Of a stretch of 64,000 nucleotides of DNA, positions 1 through 9,034 are shown in pieces. The notes below the pieces were generated by a model. That model worked only from the letters and a program-made list of their open reading frames with translations. It had not been told where the DNA came from and made no database searches. Every line of letters begins with the position of its first letter. The stretch's first letter is position 1. The DNA lies in NCBI RefSeq assembly GCF_026385505.1, contig NZ_JANIDV010000006.1:1-64000 (forward strand). Direction: 5' to 3'. The DNA comes from Bombella dulcis (lineage in GTDB: Bacteria; Pseudomonadota; Alphaproteobacteria; Acetobacterales; Acetobacteraceae). The translations under genes and the position numbers were made by a program.

Positions 1-77
1 ATGAAGCTGCTCAAACGAAGAAAACGCATCCACTGCGGGATGCGCCTCCTTTATTTCGGCTGAAAAAATCCAGCCCA

Positions 78-500
78 TCAGACCAGAGTAACGACCGTCT
101 TGATGTTCCCCTTGGTAGCATTGGCGTAAGGGCAGACAAACTCCGTCTTCTTCACCAGTTCGGCAGCCTTGGTGCGGTCCATGCCCGGCAGGGAGACTTC
201 AATGGCAACTTCAAGACCGAACCCACCATCAGAGCGGGGACCGATACCAACCGTTGCCTGTACGTGTGTATCAGCAGGAATGTCGATCTTCTCTTCACCG
301 GCGACGAACTTCATGGCACCGAGGAAACAGGCAGAGTAACCGGCAGCAAAAAGCTGTTCCGGATTGTTACCCTTACCATCGCCACCCATTTCCTTGGGCA
401 CGCCGAGATTGACACGGAAGCTGCCATCGGTGGTCTCGGCAGACCCATCACGGCCACCGGTCGCACGGGCTGTGGTCTTGTAAACAACATTGATGGACAT
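78..500 (-). CDS. ohr: Organic hydroperoxide resistance protein (Ohr/OsmC family)
   Basis: A 140-residue Ohr-type peroxiredoxin that reduces organic hydroperoxides with two reactive cysteines in the cytoplasm. The peroxidatic Cys lies in the SACFLGAM segment (about residue 60) and the resolving Cys in VCPYANATKG near the C-terminus, the usual Ohr spacing; length is normal for the family. The start at 500 (MSINVVYKTT) matches how Ohr proteins usually begin. An in-frame ATG at 521 also has an AAGGA ribosome site and would add seven residues, so the start is not settled. The gene follows opgH on the same strand, separated by about 160 bases that include an inverted repeat. No OhrR-type regulator gene is next to it in the window. 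Confidence 0.93.
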   Translation of the reverse strand: MSINVVYKTTARATGGRDGSAETTDGSFRVNLGVPKEMGGDGKGNNPEQLFAAGYSACFLGAMKFVAGEEKIDIPADTHVQATVGIGPRSDGGFGLEVAIEVSLPGMDRTKAAELVKKTEFVCPYANATKGNIKTVVTLV

Positions 501-618
501 AAATGCACTCCCGGCCCCCATGGGCCTTCCTTAGAGGGTTTTCAGATGTCTCGCAGATTCAATCAGTCCCAGCGAAGACGTCTGTTTAAGAGATGGGGTG
601 CGTGATTGGACAGACAAT

Positions 619-650
619 GGGGTTACTGCATAAAAATTGCATGTAACCCC
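619..650 (-). terminator. Inverted repeat downstream of opgH, probable terminator
   Basis: GGGGTTACTGCA (619-630) pairs with TGCA-T-GTAACCCC (638-650), a 12-bp stem with one bulged T and an A/T-rich 7-base loop. It starts 13 bases after the opgH stop on the minus strand. No clear U-run follows, so it may instead be an operator in the ohr promoter region. Confidence 0.5.
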
Positions 651-662
651 TAAAGACCACTG

Positions 663-2867
663 TCAATGGATATGGCTCGGGCCGTCTTCATCCATCAGAT
701 TGGACGTGTGGACAGGCAGGTCGGCCAGAATGGCGATGTCACTGGCACAGCTGAGAACCGCCGCTTTTTCAGCAGGCGTCAGCTGGGAGAGAGCAGCTTC
801 CAGAGTGGAGCTTTCCTGCAATTTCAAAGAGCCTGTCAACAGGGGAACGGAGATCGGGTCTCCAGCTTTGCGGGGGGCTGGCAGGGTAGCCAGATGGGCA
901 TGTCTCAGTTCCCCATTGCTACGGAGCGCATGGAAGGCCTCCACGATCACGGGATGAGGGTGATTCCGCTCTTCAAGGGCACGCTGAATGATCGGGGGAG
1001 GGGCTGTTTCTTCAGGAATGAGAAGAAGACCAGCTTTGCGCATTGCCTGTCCGATACGGCTGCTGCTGGTGAAGCCCACCAGTGGAATGGCCAGCAGCAG
1101 TCCGATCAGGACAGGCAGCATCCAGAGGAACAGGGACAGGGAGACGGACCATGCCGCGGCACTCAGAATGAGGCCGAACAGGCTGTAGAACCAGTATTTC
1201 CGGATGGTATCAGCCCAGGGCAGACTGCCATCGTCACGGTTCTGGGCTTTCCAGCCGGAGTCCCGTCCCAGCAGAATGGACAGGATGGCTGAGGTCTGGA
1301 TCAGCATGGCGATCGGCGCAATCAGCGCACCAATTAATGTTTCCAGAAGGATGGACCAGCCAAGCCGCACCACACCACCAGCCTGTTCCCGCTCTTTCGG
1401 GTCAAAACAGATGGCAATGAATGCCAGGGCCTTAGGGGCTAGAAGCACGATCATGGTCTGGATGAAGACCAGCCGGGCCAGAATGGGGTCCACATGGGGC
1501 CAGTGTGGGTAGAGGCTGCGTTGCGTGCTGAAATATTCCGGATGATAGAAATGGGCCTGCAGGGCGATAAGAATGCCAAAGAGCAGGAACAGCAGCCAGA
1601 GCGGCGACATGATGTAGGAGCCAATACCCACCAGCATGTGGGACCGGCTCACCCAGTGCATCCCTCTGGTGAAGAGAATACGGGCGTGCTGGAGGTTCCC
1701 CTGACACCAGCGGCGGTCCCGCACGGCAATATCCGTCAGGGAAGGGGGGCTTTCTTCATAGGAACCACTGAGACCCGGAACCATATGGATGGCCCAGCCG
1801 CCACGGCGCATCAAGGCCGCTTCAATGAAGTCATGGCTGAGGATGTGCCCGCCAAAAGGCGGCTTGCCGGGCAGATGTGGCAGACCAGCCTGTTCGGCAA
1901 AGGCCCGGGTACGGATGATGGCATTATGACCCCAGTAATTGCCTTCAGAGCCATGCCACCAGGCAATGCCCTGTGCAATCAGGGGACCATAGACACGTCC
2001 GGCAAACTGCTGCATCCGGGCAAAAAGTGTCTGCCCGCCCACGATGACGGGCAGACTCTGGATGAGACCAACCTGTTCATGCTGCTCCATGGCGGCAGCC
2101 AGACGGACGATCAGCCCGCCATCCATCAGACTGTCCGCATCAAGGGTGAGCATGGCTGGATAGGCTCCGCCAAAACGGGTCACCCAGTCACCAATATTCC
2201 CCGCCTTGCGATCCGTGTTTTTGAAGCGGCGACGGTAGAACAGGTGCCTGCGGGCATAATCCTGTCTGTGGAGGTCCAGAACAGCCTGTTCTTCCTGTAT
2301 CCAGATGTCCGGGTCCGTCGTGTCGGAGAGGATGAAAATGTCAAAATGCTCGCCCTGCCCGGTTTCCTGAAGGCTTTTGAGCATGGCCCGGAGATTGATC
2401 ATCACCCGCTGGGGCGGTTCATTATAGGTCGGAAGCAGAATGGCAGTCTTGCTGGAAAGTTCCGGCAGAGGACCGGTGCGGCGGATGCCAAGCCCCAGCC
2501 CGCCATGACGCAGCATCGCCCAGAACCCACCCAGTGCAGAAGCGCAGGAAAGTGAAATCCAGAAGCTGAGGATGCTGAACAGCCCCAGCATGATGATCCC
2601 CAGCGTACTCGTTCCCAGTGAGTTGAAGACGGCATTGATCTTCACCACACTGTAGCCGGTCAGCAGAAAGGCCGTGCCGAAGACGGCCAGACGCCGCAGC
2701 CAGAGCAGTGTGGGTGTCGTAGGCAGCCACCAGAAGGACCGGCCATGCCGGTCTGGTGCCCTGTGGAGGTCCTGCACCGGCATGGCCAGCGGGGCTTCAG
2801 GTGGAAGGAAGGAATTCTGCTGGGTATGTGTGGTCATCTGTCTTACGGGGTCCAGCGGTATAGCCAT
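663..2867 (-). CDS. opgH: Glucans biosynthesis glucosyltransferase H
   Basis: Inner-membrane processive beta-glucosyltransferase that uses UDP-glucose to build the backbone of osmoregulated periplasmic glucans and move it to the periplasm. At 734 residues it is within the OpgH range. Two membrane segments precede the cytoplasmic GT2 domain (about residues 140-400), which carries the expected acidic motifs SDTTDPD, LDADSLMDG and SHDFIEAALMRRGGW and the RDRRWCQGN motif (the QxxRW equivalent). Further membrane helices follow from about residue 430. It is coupled to the upstream glucan gene: the ATG at 2867 overlaps that gene by 25 bases, while an in-frame ATG at 2837 would begin 5 bases after its stop. 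The start is therefore uncertain by ten residues. Confidence 0.93.
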   Translation of the reverse strand: MAIPLDPVRQMTTHTQQNSFLPPEAPLAMPVQDLHRAPDRHGRSFWWLPTTPTLLWLRRLAVFGTAFLLTGYSVVKINAVFNSLGTSTLGIIMLGLFSILSFWISLSCASALGGFWAMLRHGGLGLGIRRTGPLPELSSKTAILLPTYNEPPQRVMINLRAMLKSLQETGQGEHFDIFILSDTTDPDIWIQEEQAVLDLHRQDYARRHLFYRRRFKNTDRKAGNIGDWVTRFGGAYPAMLTLDADSLMDGGLIVRLAAAMEQHEQVGLIQSLPVIVGGQTLFARMQQFAGRVYGPLIAQGIAWWHGSEGNYWGHNAIIRTRAFAEQAGLPHLPGKPPFGGHILSHDFIEAALMRRGGWAIHMVPGLSGSYEESPPSLTDIAVRDRRWCQGNLQHARILFTRGMHWVSRSHMLVGIGSYIMSPLWLLFLLFGILIALQAHFYHPEYFSTQRSLYPHWPHVDPILARLVFIQTMIVLLAPKALAFIAICFDPKEREQAGGVVRLGWSILLETLIGALIAPIAMLIQTSAILSILLGRDSGWKAQNRDDGSLPWADTIRKYWFYSLFGLILSAAAWSVSLSLFLWMLPVLIGLLLAIPLVGFTSSSRIGQAMRKAGLLLIPEETAPPPIIQRALEERNHPHPVIVEAFHALRSNGELRHAHLATLPAPRKAGDPISVPLLTGSLKLQESSTLEAALSQLTPAEKAAVLSCASDIAILADLPVHTSNLMDEDGPSHIH

Positions 2868-4378
2868 GTTTCGGAAACGGGGCCTTGTGCATTGGCCAGC
2901 TGAGCCTGGAGTTCACAGAGTTTTGCCGTGCCGGGAGTCAGCTCGAAGAAGGCACGGATGCCGTTGATTTCAGGATTGGGCATCAGTGCCGTGGCCTCGA
3001 CCGTTCCGGCAGATGTCTGCACGAGCAGATGATAGGCCGTATCATTCGGCAGGGCACGGAATGGCTCGCCGTTGAAGTCCAGAACAAACTGCACCTTGTC
3101 AGGATGATCCGTCACGGCTCCGACACGGGTATCATGGATGCGGGCCAGATGGGTCGGCCAGGGCGTATCCCAGCCCCAGTACATGCGGTAGGTGAAATTG
3201 TAGCCCTGTCCAGCCTTCATGGGATTCTGGGGACGCCAGAAGGACACGATATTGTCGTTGACCTCGCTGGGGGTGGGGATTTCCACCAGATTGACACTGC
3301 CCTTTCCCCAGTTGCCGACAGGCTCCACCCAGAGGGAAGGCCGTTTCTCATAATGCAGGGCAAGGTCTTCATAATCATGGAAAGACCGTTTGCGCTGCAT
3401 CAGCCCGTAACCATAAGGCCCGGCATCGCTGAAAGAAGACAGCTGGAGGTCGGTCGGGTTGGTCAGCGGGCGATAGATGTTCTGGCCGGCACCCGTCCAT
3501 ATCTGGAGGGCTTCGCTGTCATGGGCCGCTGGCCGCCAGTCATTGACATGCCTCCGGTCATTGGCATCGAAGTAGTACATGCCCGTCAGGGGGGCGATCC
3601 CACCCGCCGTGATGTCCACCCGGGGGAAGAAGGAGGACTGGACATCAAACAGGGTTGTTTCACCCGGCCGGATGGTGAAGCGGAAGGCCCCCGTCAGGGA
3701 GGGGCTGTCCATCAGGGCATGGAGCACAAGAGACTGGCTGCCTGCTGCGGGTTTCTCCAGCCAGAACGCACGGAATACGGGGAACTCTTCTCCCGTGGAT
3801 GTCCCCGTATCCTTGGCGAATCCACGGGCGGACAGGCCGTAATTCTGGCCCCTGGCTACAGCCCGGAAGTAGGAAGCCCCGAGAAACACGGCGCATTCTT
3901 CCATCACGCCCGGCTGATTGAGAGCATAGCGGATGCGCAGTCCGGAAAAGCCCGTCTCGGCACTGACATTCAGGGAAGAAGTTCTGCTGCTGAACATGTC
4001 CGCCGTGCAGGGAACAGGATGGGCTGCCCCGTTCTCGACTTCGAACACATCGACTTTCTGTTTATAGAGATAGCCACGGGGAAAGAACTGGATGTCAAAG
4101 GCAAGACGGTCCTGCCCCCAGAGGGTCTTTTCCGGATTGAACTGGATGGATGAGAACTGGTCGAAGGTCATATGCGCCAGTGCATCCGGCAGGTCCTTCT
4201 GTGGCGGCTGATAGCTCTTGCTGGCCAGCCCCTGCGCCAGAGACCGGACGGTGCTGTCATCAAAACGTGTCGGTGCCACGTCCACTGTCTGGGCCTTCAG
4301 GGAGCGTCCTCCCGCAAGGGTCAGTCCAGCTCCAAGCCCCAGACCGGCTTTTACAAGTTCACGACGATGCATTTTCAT
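2843..4378 (-). CDS. opgG: Periplasmic glucan biosynthesis protein, OpgG/OpgD family
   Basis: A 511-residue periplasmic protein of the MdoG family, which branches or trims the glucan made by OpgH. The N-terminus MHRRELVKAGLGLGAG is a twin-arginine-like signal (RR, then a mildly hydrophobic Gly/Ala-rich stretch, then a likely cleavage near SLKAQ). This is the arrangement known for OpgD rather than the Sec-exported OpgG of E. coli. The mature part has the beta-rich MdoG body (for example FDIQFFPRGYLYKQ and the WVEPVGNWGKGSV segment). It is the first gene of a two-gene operon with opgH, as opgG normally is. The family is certain; the choice between G-like and D-like is open. Confidence 0.88.
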   Translation of the reverse strand: MKMHRRELVKAGLGLGAGLTLAGGRSLKAQTVDVAPTRFDDSTVRSLAQGLASKSYQPPQKDLPDALAHMTFDQFSSIQFNPEKTLWGQDRLAFDIQFFPRGYLYKQKVDVFEVENGAAHPVPCTADMFSSRTSSLNVSAETGFSGLRIRYALNQPGVMEECAVFLGASYFRAVARGQNYGLSARGFAKDTGTSTGEEFPVFRAFWLEKPAAGSQSLVLHALMDSPSLTGAFRFTIRPGETTLFDVQSSFFPRVDITAGGIAPLTGMYYFDANDRRHVNDWRPAAHDSEALQIWTGAGQNIYRPLTNPTDLQLSSFSDAGPYGYGLMQRKRSFHDYEDLALHYEKRPSLWVEPVGNWGKGSVNLVEIPTPSEVNDNIVSFWRPQNPMKAGQGYNFTYRMYWGWDTPWPTHLARIHDTRVGAVTDHPDKVQFVLDFNGEPFRALPNDTAYHLLVQTSAGTVEATALMPNPEINGIRAFFELTPGTAKLCELQAQLANAQGPVSETWLYRWTP

Positions 4379-4512
4379 AATGAGATTTAAAAACCCTGCA
4401 GTCTGTAATGTGGACCCTGTCTAGCCTGTCATCGGAAGGCGGGGGAATGGTATTTTCATGGCAGGCTACATTAAAAATATGTAGTTTTCCCCTCATTGAA
4501 AGAGATTTATTC

Positions 4513-5184
4513 TTACCACAGGCTTTTCCATGGTGGAATCTGTGCTGCTATCCGGCTGATATCTTTTGTTTCGGGTGCAGAGGGTGGGGCGGGAATGTGA
4601 TGGAGGGCACGGCACTGGCCCAGTCGCTCCAGTGTCCGGCTGTTTTCCGGCATCTTCGGCCCGTTGGTGATAAATCCCAGGACGGGAATCCGCCGCTGGT
4701 ACAGGGCTTCAAGGCTGAGCAGCGTGTGGTTGAGTGTTCCCAGCCCGCTTCTTGTGACCAGAATGACAGGCAGGCCCAGCTGGGCGATGAGGTCGATCAT
4801 CAGCATGTCATCCGTGAGAGGCACCATGAGGCCGCCTGCTCCTTCCACAATCAGTGGTGAATGTGGGGCTTCGGGCAGGGTGAGCTGTTCAGGCTCGAGC
4901 GTCACGCCCTCAAGAACACTGGCAGCTGCAGGGGAGAGAGGGGCCTGAAGGGCATAGGTCGGGGGTAGGATATGCTCTGCGGGCAGGCCGGTCAGATGCT
5001 GGATGGTGGGCGTATCGCCCGCCTCTTCCGCAAGGCCGGTCTGGAAGGGCTTCCAGTACGTTCCCTGCCACGCTTTTGTCAGGATGGCACTGGTGAGGGT
5101 CTTGCCAATGCCGGTATCCGTCCCGGTGATGAAGATGCCCCTGGGAGCGGTGCGTGGCAGGGCTGGTGGCGGCTGAAGCAGCAT
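4513..5184 (-). CDS. bioD: ATP-dependent dethiobiotin synthetase BioD
   Basis: Closes the ureido ring of dethiobiotin from 7,8-diaminopelargonic acid, CO2 and ATP in the penultimate step of biotin synthesis. The P-loop GTDTGIGKT lies close to the N-terminus, and the VEGAGGLMVPL motif typical of BioD follows at about residue 115. I place the start at the ATG at 5184 (MLLQPPPAL), 4 bases after the bioC stop, with AAAGGA upstream; an in-frame ATG at 5214 would overlap bioC by 26 bases. It is the last gene of the bio operon. No bioB is present in the window, so the final sulfur-insertion enzyme must be encoded elsewhere. Confidence 0.94.
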   Translation of the reverse strand: MLLQPPPALPRTAPRGIFITGTDTGIGKTLTSAILTKAWQGTYWKPFQTGLAEEAGDTPTIQHLTGLPAEHILPPTYALQAPLSPAAASVLEGVTLEPEQLTLPEAPHSPLIVEGAGGLMVPLTDDMLMIDLIAQLGLPVILVTRSGLGTLNHTLLSLEALYQRRIPVLGFITNGPKMPENSRTLERLGQCRALHHIPAPPSAPETKDISRIAAQIPPWKSLW

Positions 5185-5188
5185 GGGG

Positions 5189-5965
5189 TCAGCATCCTTT
5201 CTGGAAGACGCCAAAGGCGGCCTGATAGGTCACATGGTCAAAATGACTGTCAAAATGCCGCATGGCCCTGCGAAGCCCGTGGGCGGGCTGATGCCCTTCC
5301 CGTGGCAGGGAGGCCCCGATCATGCGCAGGCCCTGAAGAAACTGTCGTGCCGAAGGGGCAGGATCATGAAGCGTGCAGACGTCCCATGTGCCATGACCAT
5401 CCGGAGGCCAGTCTTCCTGAAGCTGGGCAAGACTGGGGTAGTCGGGCACGCCGCAGGGGATGGCGGCATTTTTACAGCTCTCCCGCCATTCACGCAGGCT
5501 GCCTGCCAGCAGGGTGCTGACCATCAGCCGTCCTCCGGGCCGTAAGAGAGCTATAAGGGCACGGAAAGCCCTTGCCCGGTCTTCAAACCACTGAAGGCAG
5601 AGACTGGAGATAATGAGGTCGAACCCGTCCTCTGCTCCCTGTAGCTGCGGATTTTCGCCATCCATGACATGGAGATGCACGGCTGCCGGAAGAGGAGCCA
5701 GATTACGGCGGGTACGCTCCAGCATGGCAGGAGCAATGTCCGTGAGATGGAATTCTGCCTCCGGAAAGGAAGAGACCAGTTCCCGGCTCAGCAGGCCCGT
5801 GCCGCAGCCAAATTCCAGAATCCGGCGGGGCGGTTGAGTGGCATGATGCTGGCGGATGCGTCCGGCCAGCATCCGGGCGCACTGTTTCTGGATGAAAGCA
5901 GCCCGTTCATAGTCATGGGCGGCATCAAAACGGGCGGCGATGCTGGTCCTGCGGCTGTCTGTCAT
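5189..5965 (-). CDS. bioC: Malonyl-ACP O-methyltransferase BioC
   Basis: SAM-dependent methyltransferase that methylates malonyl-ACP so that fatty-acid synthase can build the pimeloyl chain. The class I motif I ILEFGCGTGLLSREL is at about residue 46, followed by the acidic strand-2 segment FHLTDIAPAM and the LIISSLCLQWF region characteristic of BioC. The start at 5965 (MTDSRRTSIAARFDAA) fits the family. It gives a 4-base ATGA overlap with the stop of the upstream esterase gene, so translation is probably coupled. The product is 258 residues, normal for BioC. It acts with the adjacent esterase, which removes the methyl group once the chain reaches pimeloyl length. Confidence 0.93.
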   Translation of the reverse strand: MTDSRRTSIAARFDAAHDYERAAFIQKQCARMLAGRIRQHHATQPPRRILEFGCGTGLLSRELVSSFPEAEFHLTDIAPAMLERTRRNLAPLPAAVHLHVMDGENPQLQGAEDGFDLIISSLCLQWFEDRARAFRALIALLRPGGRLMVSTLLAGSLREWRESCKNAAIPCGVPDYPSLAQLQEDWPPDGHGTWDVCTLHDPAPSARQFLQGLRMIGASLPREGHQPAHGLRRAMRHFDSHFDHVTYQAAFGVFQKGC

Positions 5966-6600
5966 ACAGCAGAAGTATTTCTGATGATGCGTGTCAGAAG
6001 AGCGGCACAGTCCTGCGGATGGGTGCATGGCAGCAGATGCCCGCCGGGCAGGCTGATGCTGGCTGCGTCCAGTCCCAGCCCGTTTCTGGCGGGAGAGAGG
6101 GGGTCATCCGGGCTGTGCAGGCTGTGGAGCCGTCCTTTCCATCGGGACAGGAGCGGGCGATGCTCCATGGCGGCCAGGGCGGAAAGACCAGCCTTCAGGG
6201 CGTCATGATCCAGCGTGGCCGGGAGGGCGGGATCAGCTTCACCACACATCTGGCGGAACTGGTGCAGGACAGGTTCCGGCTGGCGGTCCAGTTGCCGGAT
6301 CATGCGATGCAGAATGCGTTCCGGGACACCTTCCGGGAAATTTTCGGTCCTGGTGAATCGGGCAAAGCCATTGATGCTGATGAGACCAAGGCAGTGAGGG
6401 GCATCCAGAGCCAGAAGGGAGCAGGCTCCGGCAGAGTGTCCCACCGCCCAGAAGGGGTCTTGTGGCAGGTCAGACCGTGCCTCCGCCCCGAAATAGCCCG
6501 CTTCCCCGCAGACATGCTGGAAGTCCCGCAGGTGGTTTCGCAGGGGCGTCCAGAAGCTGGCGTCATAGCCCCAGCCATGCTGGAAATAGAGTATCGTCAT
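5962..6600 (-). CDS. Alpha/beta hydrolase, probable pimeloyl-ACP methyl ester esterase (BioH/BioG type)
   Basis: A 212-residue alpha/beta hydrolase sitting between bioF and bioC, where a pimeloyl-[ACP] methyl ester carboxylesterase is expected. The oxyanion region QHGWGYDASFW, nucleophile motif GHSAG (about residue 70), acidic residue in SPDDPLSP and catalytic His in PGGHLLP form a full Ser-Asp-His triad. It is shorter than E. coli BioH (about 255 residues) and its HGWG motif lies only nine residues from the N-terminus. It may be a BioG- or BioV-like analogue rather than an orthologous BioH. ATGA overlaps on both sides tie it to the operon. The role is inferred from position plus the triad. 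Confidence 0.85.
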   Translation of the reverse strand: MTILYFQHGWGYDASFWTPLRNHLRDFQHVCGEAGYFGAEARSDLPQDPFWAVGHSAGACSLLALDAPHCLGLISINGFARFTRTENFPEGVPERILHRMIRQLDRQPEPVLHQFRQMCGEADPALPATLDHDALKAGLSALAAMEHRPLLSRWKGRLHSLHSPDDPLSPARNGLGLDAASISLPGGHLLPCTHPQDCAALLTRIIRNTSAV

Positions 6601-7781
6601 CGGGGCGTCACACTCCGCAGGCTGTCCAGCAGGGCATCACCGAGCCGGTCTATGGTGGCGGCGGAAAGGCGGCTTTCCAGAGCGATCCGCAGGCGGGCCG
6701 TGCCGGGCGGAACAGTAGGCGGGCGTATGGCAATGCTGAGGAAGCCTTTCTTTTCCAGAGAGCGGGCGACATGCAGGGCCGTTCCGCTCTCTCCGATCAT
6801 GACCGGAATGATCTGCGTGCTGGAAGGCCCGGTGTCCCAGCCCGCATCATTCAGCCGCTGGCGCAGGCGGTCGGCTTGATGCTGGAGGTGCTGGCGTTCA
6901 GCGTCCAGAGGGGGGACGATTTCAAGGGCGGCATCCAGTGCCCCGAGGCAGGCGGGCGGCAGGGCCGTGCTGTAAATGAAACCGGATGCCTGATTGACCA
7001 GATAATCGCAGAGGGCCTGACTGCCTGTCACGAACGCTCCCATGCCACCAAGGGCCTTGCTGGCGGTACTCATGGTAATGTCTGCCAGTCCGTTGGACAG
7101 GCCGCATCCTTCCGGCCCCAGCACGGCAGTAGCATGGGCCTCATCGACATAGAGGAAAGTCCCGTAACGGTCCGCCAGTCTGCGCAGGGCGGGGATGTCG
7201 GCCCGGTCTCCATCCATCGAGAAGACACTCTCGGTGATGATGAATTTCAGGCCCGGCTGGTCGGCATGGCGTTCCAGCAGATTTTCCAGATGGGCAAGGT
7301 CATTATGGCGGAAGCGCACCTGCCGCAGCCCGGCTGCCAGACAGCCATGATGCAGGCTGGCATGGTTCAGACGGTCCATGAAGAGGATGGCCGGATGACC
7401 CATCTGCTGGCGGGAGAGGTGGTTGAGAGCTGGGAGCAGCGAGGCATTGGCCTGCCATCCGCTGGCAAAGAGCAGGGCGGCCTCACTTTTCTTGAAGCGG
7501 GCCAGCTTTTCTTCCAGCTGCGTGTGCAGGGGCAGGGTGCCGCTGACAAGGCGGGAGGCCCGTGCGCCCGTGCCGTAGCGTTCTGCCCAGTCCGCTGCAC
7601 GCTGGCGCAGCAGGGGATGGTCCGCAAGGCCGAGATAGTCGTTGGAGGTGACATCGACCAGCCTGCGGCCCTGACGGAGCAGGGAGCCGTCCTGCCGTTC
7701 CACGGGGACGAGATGGCGGCGTGTCTGCTGCTGGTCCCGTTCATACAGGGCGGCCTGAAGGGCGGACTGGAAGGCATTCAT
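6597..7781 (-). CDS. bioF: 8-amino-7-oxononanoate synthase BioF
   Basis: PLP enzyme that condenses pimeloyl-ACP (or -CoA) with L-alanine to give 8-amino-7-oxononanoate. At 394 residues it has the alpha-oxoamine synthase signatures: TESVFSMDGDRADI, the VDEAHATAVLG motif whose Asp contacts the PLP pyridine, and the PLP lysine in STASKALGG (about residue 240). The DVTSNDYLGLADH segment near the N-terminus is also typical. ATG at 7781 overlaps the bioA stop by ATGA, and the stop overlaps the esterase start in the same way, so bioA-bioF-esterase-bioC is one tightly coupled transcript. Confidence 0.96.
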   Translation of the reverse strand: MNAFQSALQAALYERDQQQTRRHLVPVERQDGSLLRQGRRLVDVTSNDYLGLADHPLLRQRAADWAERYGTGARASRLVSGTLPLHTQLEEKLARFKKSEAALLFASGWQANASLLPALNHLSRQQMGHPAILFMDRLNHASLHHGCLAAGLRQVRFRHNDLAHLENLLERHADQPGLKFIITESVFSMDGDRADIPALRRLADRYGTFLYVDEAHATAVLGPEGCGLSNGLADITMSTASKALGGMGAFVTGSQALCDYLVNQASGFIYSTALPPACLGALDAALEIVPPLDAERQHLQHQADRLRQRLNDAGWDTGPSSTQIIPVMIGESGTALHVARSLEKKGFLSIAIRPPTVPPGTARLRIALESRLSAATIDRLGDALLDSLRSVTPR

Positions 7782-9034
7782 CCCAGATGGTCCTTCAGGA
7801 CATGATGGATGCTGCTGGTCAGTCTGCTCAGTTCATCAGGCGTGATGGTGAAAGCGGGCGTGAGATAGACAATGCGCCGGAAAGGCCGCACCCAGACGCT
7901 TCTTTCGATGAAGGCCCGTTTGAGGGTTTCCGGGTCATCCAGCCTGTCCAGTTCCACGACGCCGATGGCTCCCAGAACACGGACATCCTTCACGCCGGGC
8001 AGGGAGCGGCAGGGTTCCAGTTCCGCAGTCATCTGGGCACTGATGGCCCGGACCTGCTCCAGCCGTGGCTCCTGATCGAACAGGTCCAGCGAGGCATTGG
8101 CCACGGCACAGGCCAGCGGATTGGCCATGAAAGTTGGGCCATGCATGAGGGCATGGAGCGGGTCATCCGACAGGAAGGCCTCAAACACATGTTTCCGGGC
8201 AATGGTGGCGGCAAGGGGCATGGTACCGCCTGTCAGGGCCTTGGAGAGAGCCACGATGTCCGGCGTGATTCCGGCCTGCTCGCAGGCAAAGAACGTCCCT
8301 GTCCGGCCGAAACCGGTGAAGACTTCATCGATGATGAGCAGGATGCCCTGTTCATCACAGAGGCGGCGGAGATGGCGGAGGGTTTCCGGCTCATGGAAGA
8401 GCATCCCGCCTGCTCCCTGCACGAGCGGTTCGGTGATGATGGCGGCAATCTCGTGCCCCCGTTCGGAAAGCAGGGCCTCCAGCGCAGCCAGTGTCTCCGG
8501 TGTGGTGGGGAGGTCGGCAATGACCTGCGGTGTCAGGGCGTCTCCAAAGAGGCGGTGCATCCCTTCTTCCGGGTCGCAGACGGCCATCATGGCCAGCGTA
8601 TCGCCATGATACCCGCCCCGGAAGGAGAGCAGCTTGTGCCGTCCCTCCCGCCGCCGATTGAGCTGGTACTGGATGGCCATCTTGGCGGCGACCTCCATCG
8701 CCACCGACCCTGAATCCGTGAAGAAGACCCGCTCCAGATCACCCGGCAGCCGGTCTGTCAGACGCCGGGCCAGTGTCATGGCGGGCTGATGGACCATGCC
8801 GCCGAACATGACATGCGGCATCGCCTCGGCCTGTTTCACGAGGGCCTGCCGGATATGGGGATGATTGTAGCCGTGGCAGGCTGTCCACCATGAGGCGATG
8901 CCATCAACAAGTGTCCGCCCATCCGCAAGGGTGATGGTGCTGCCAGAGGTGGAGGCGGCCTCCACCGGCATGGGAGCAGTCTGCATCTGGCTATAGGGCA
9001 GCCAGAGATGGAGGAGGGTGCTGGCAGTGGTCAT
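7778..9034 (-). CDS. bioA: Adenosylmethionine--8-amino-7-oxononanoate aminotransferase BioA
   Basis: Class III PLP aminotransferase that uses SAM as amino donor to make 7,8-diaminopelargonic acid. The 418-residue protein carries the substrate loop DGIASWWTACHGYNHPHI, PLP contacts in FFTDSGSVAMEVAAKMA, the LLIIDEVFTGFGRTG motif and the Schiff-base lysine in ALSKALTGG (about residue 265). It is the first gene of the bio operon. The operon promoter must lie in the 276 bases between bioA and the divergent lipoprotein gene at 9311; I see no obvious BirA or BioR operator there. Confidence 0.96.
   Translation of the reverse strand: MTTASTLLHLWLPYSQMQTAPMPVEAASTSGSTITLADGRTLVDGIASWWTACHGYNHPHIRQALVKQAEAMPHVMFGGMVHQPAMTLARRLTDRLPGDLERVFFTDSGSVAMEVAAKMAIQYQLNRRREGRHKLLSFRGGYHGDTLAMMAVCDPEEGMHRLFGDALTPQVIADLPTTPETLAALEALLSERGHEIAAIITEPLVQGAGGMLFHEPETLRHLRRLCDEQGILLIIDEVFTGFGRTGTFFACEQAGITPDIVALSKALTGGTMPLAATIARKHVFEAFLSDDPLHALMHGPTFMANPLACAVANASLDLFDQEPRLEQVRAISAQMTAELEPCRSLPGVKDVRVLGAIGVVELDRLDDPETLKRAFIERSVWVRPFRRIVYLTPAFTITPDELSRLTSSIHHVLKDHLG

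Noticed and set aside
1..63. Short plus-strand frame starting at base 1 (20 codons)
   Set aside because: It could be the 3' end of a gene beginning before the window, but 20 codons give no recognisable sequence and no upstream context, so no gene is called.
2885..4153. Open frame antisense to the OpgG-family gene (422 codons)
   Set aside because: A shadow of a well-supported gene; no start context and no domain.
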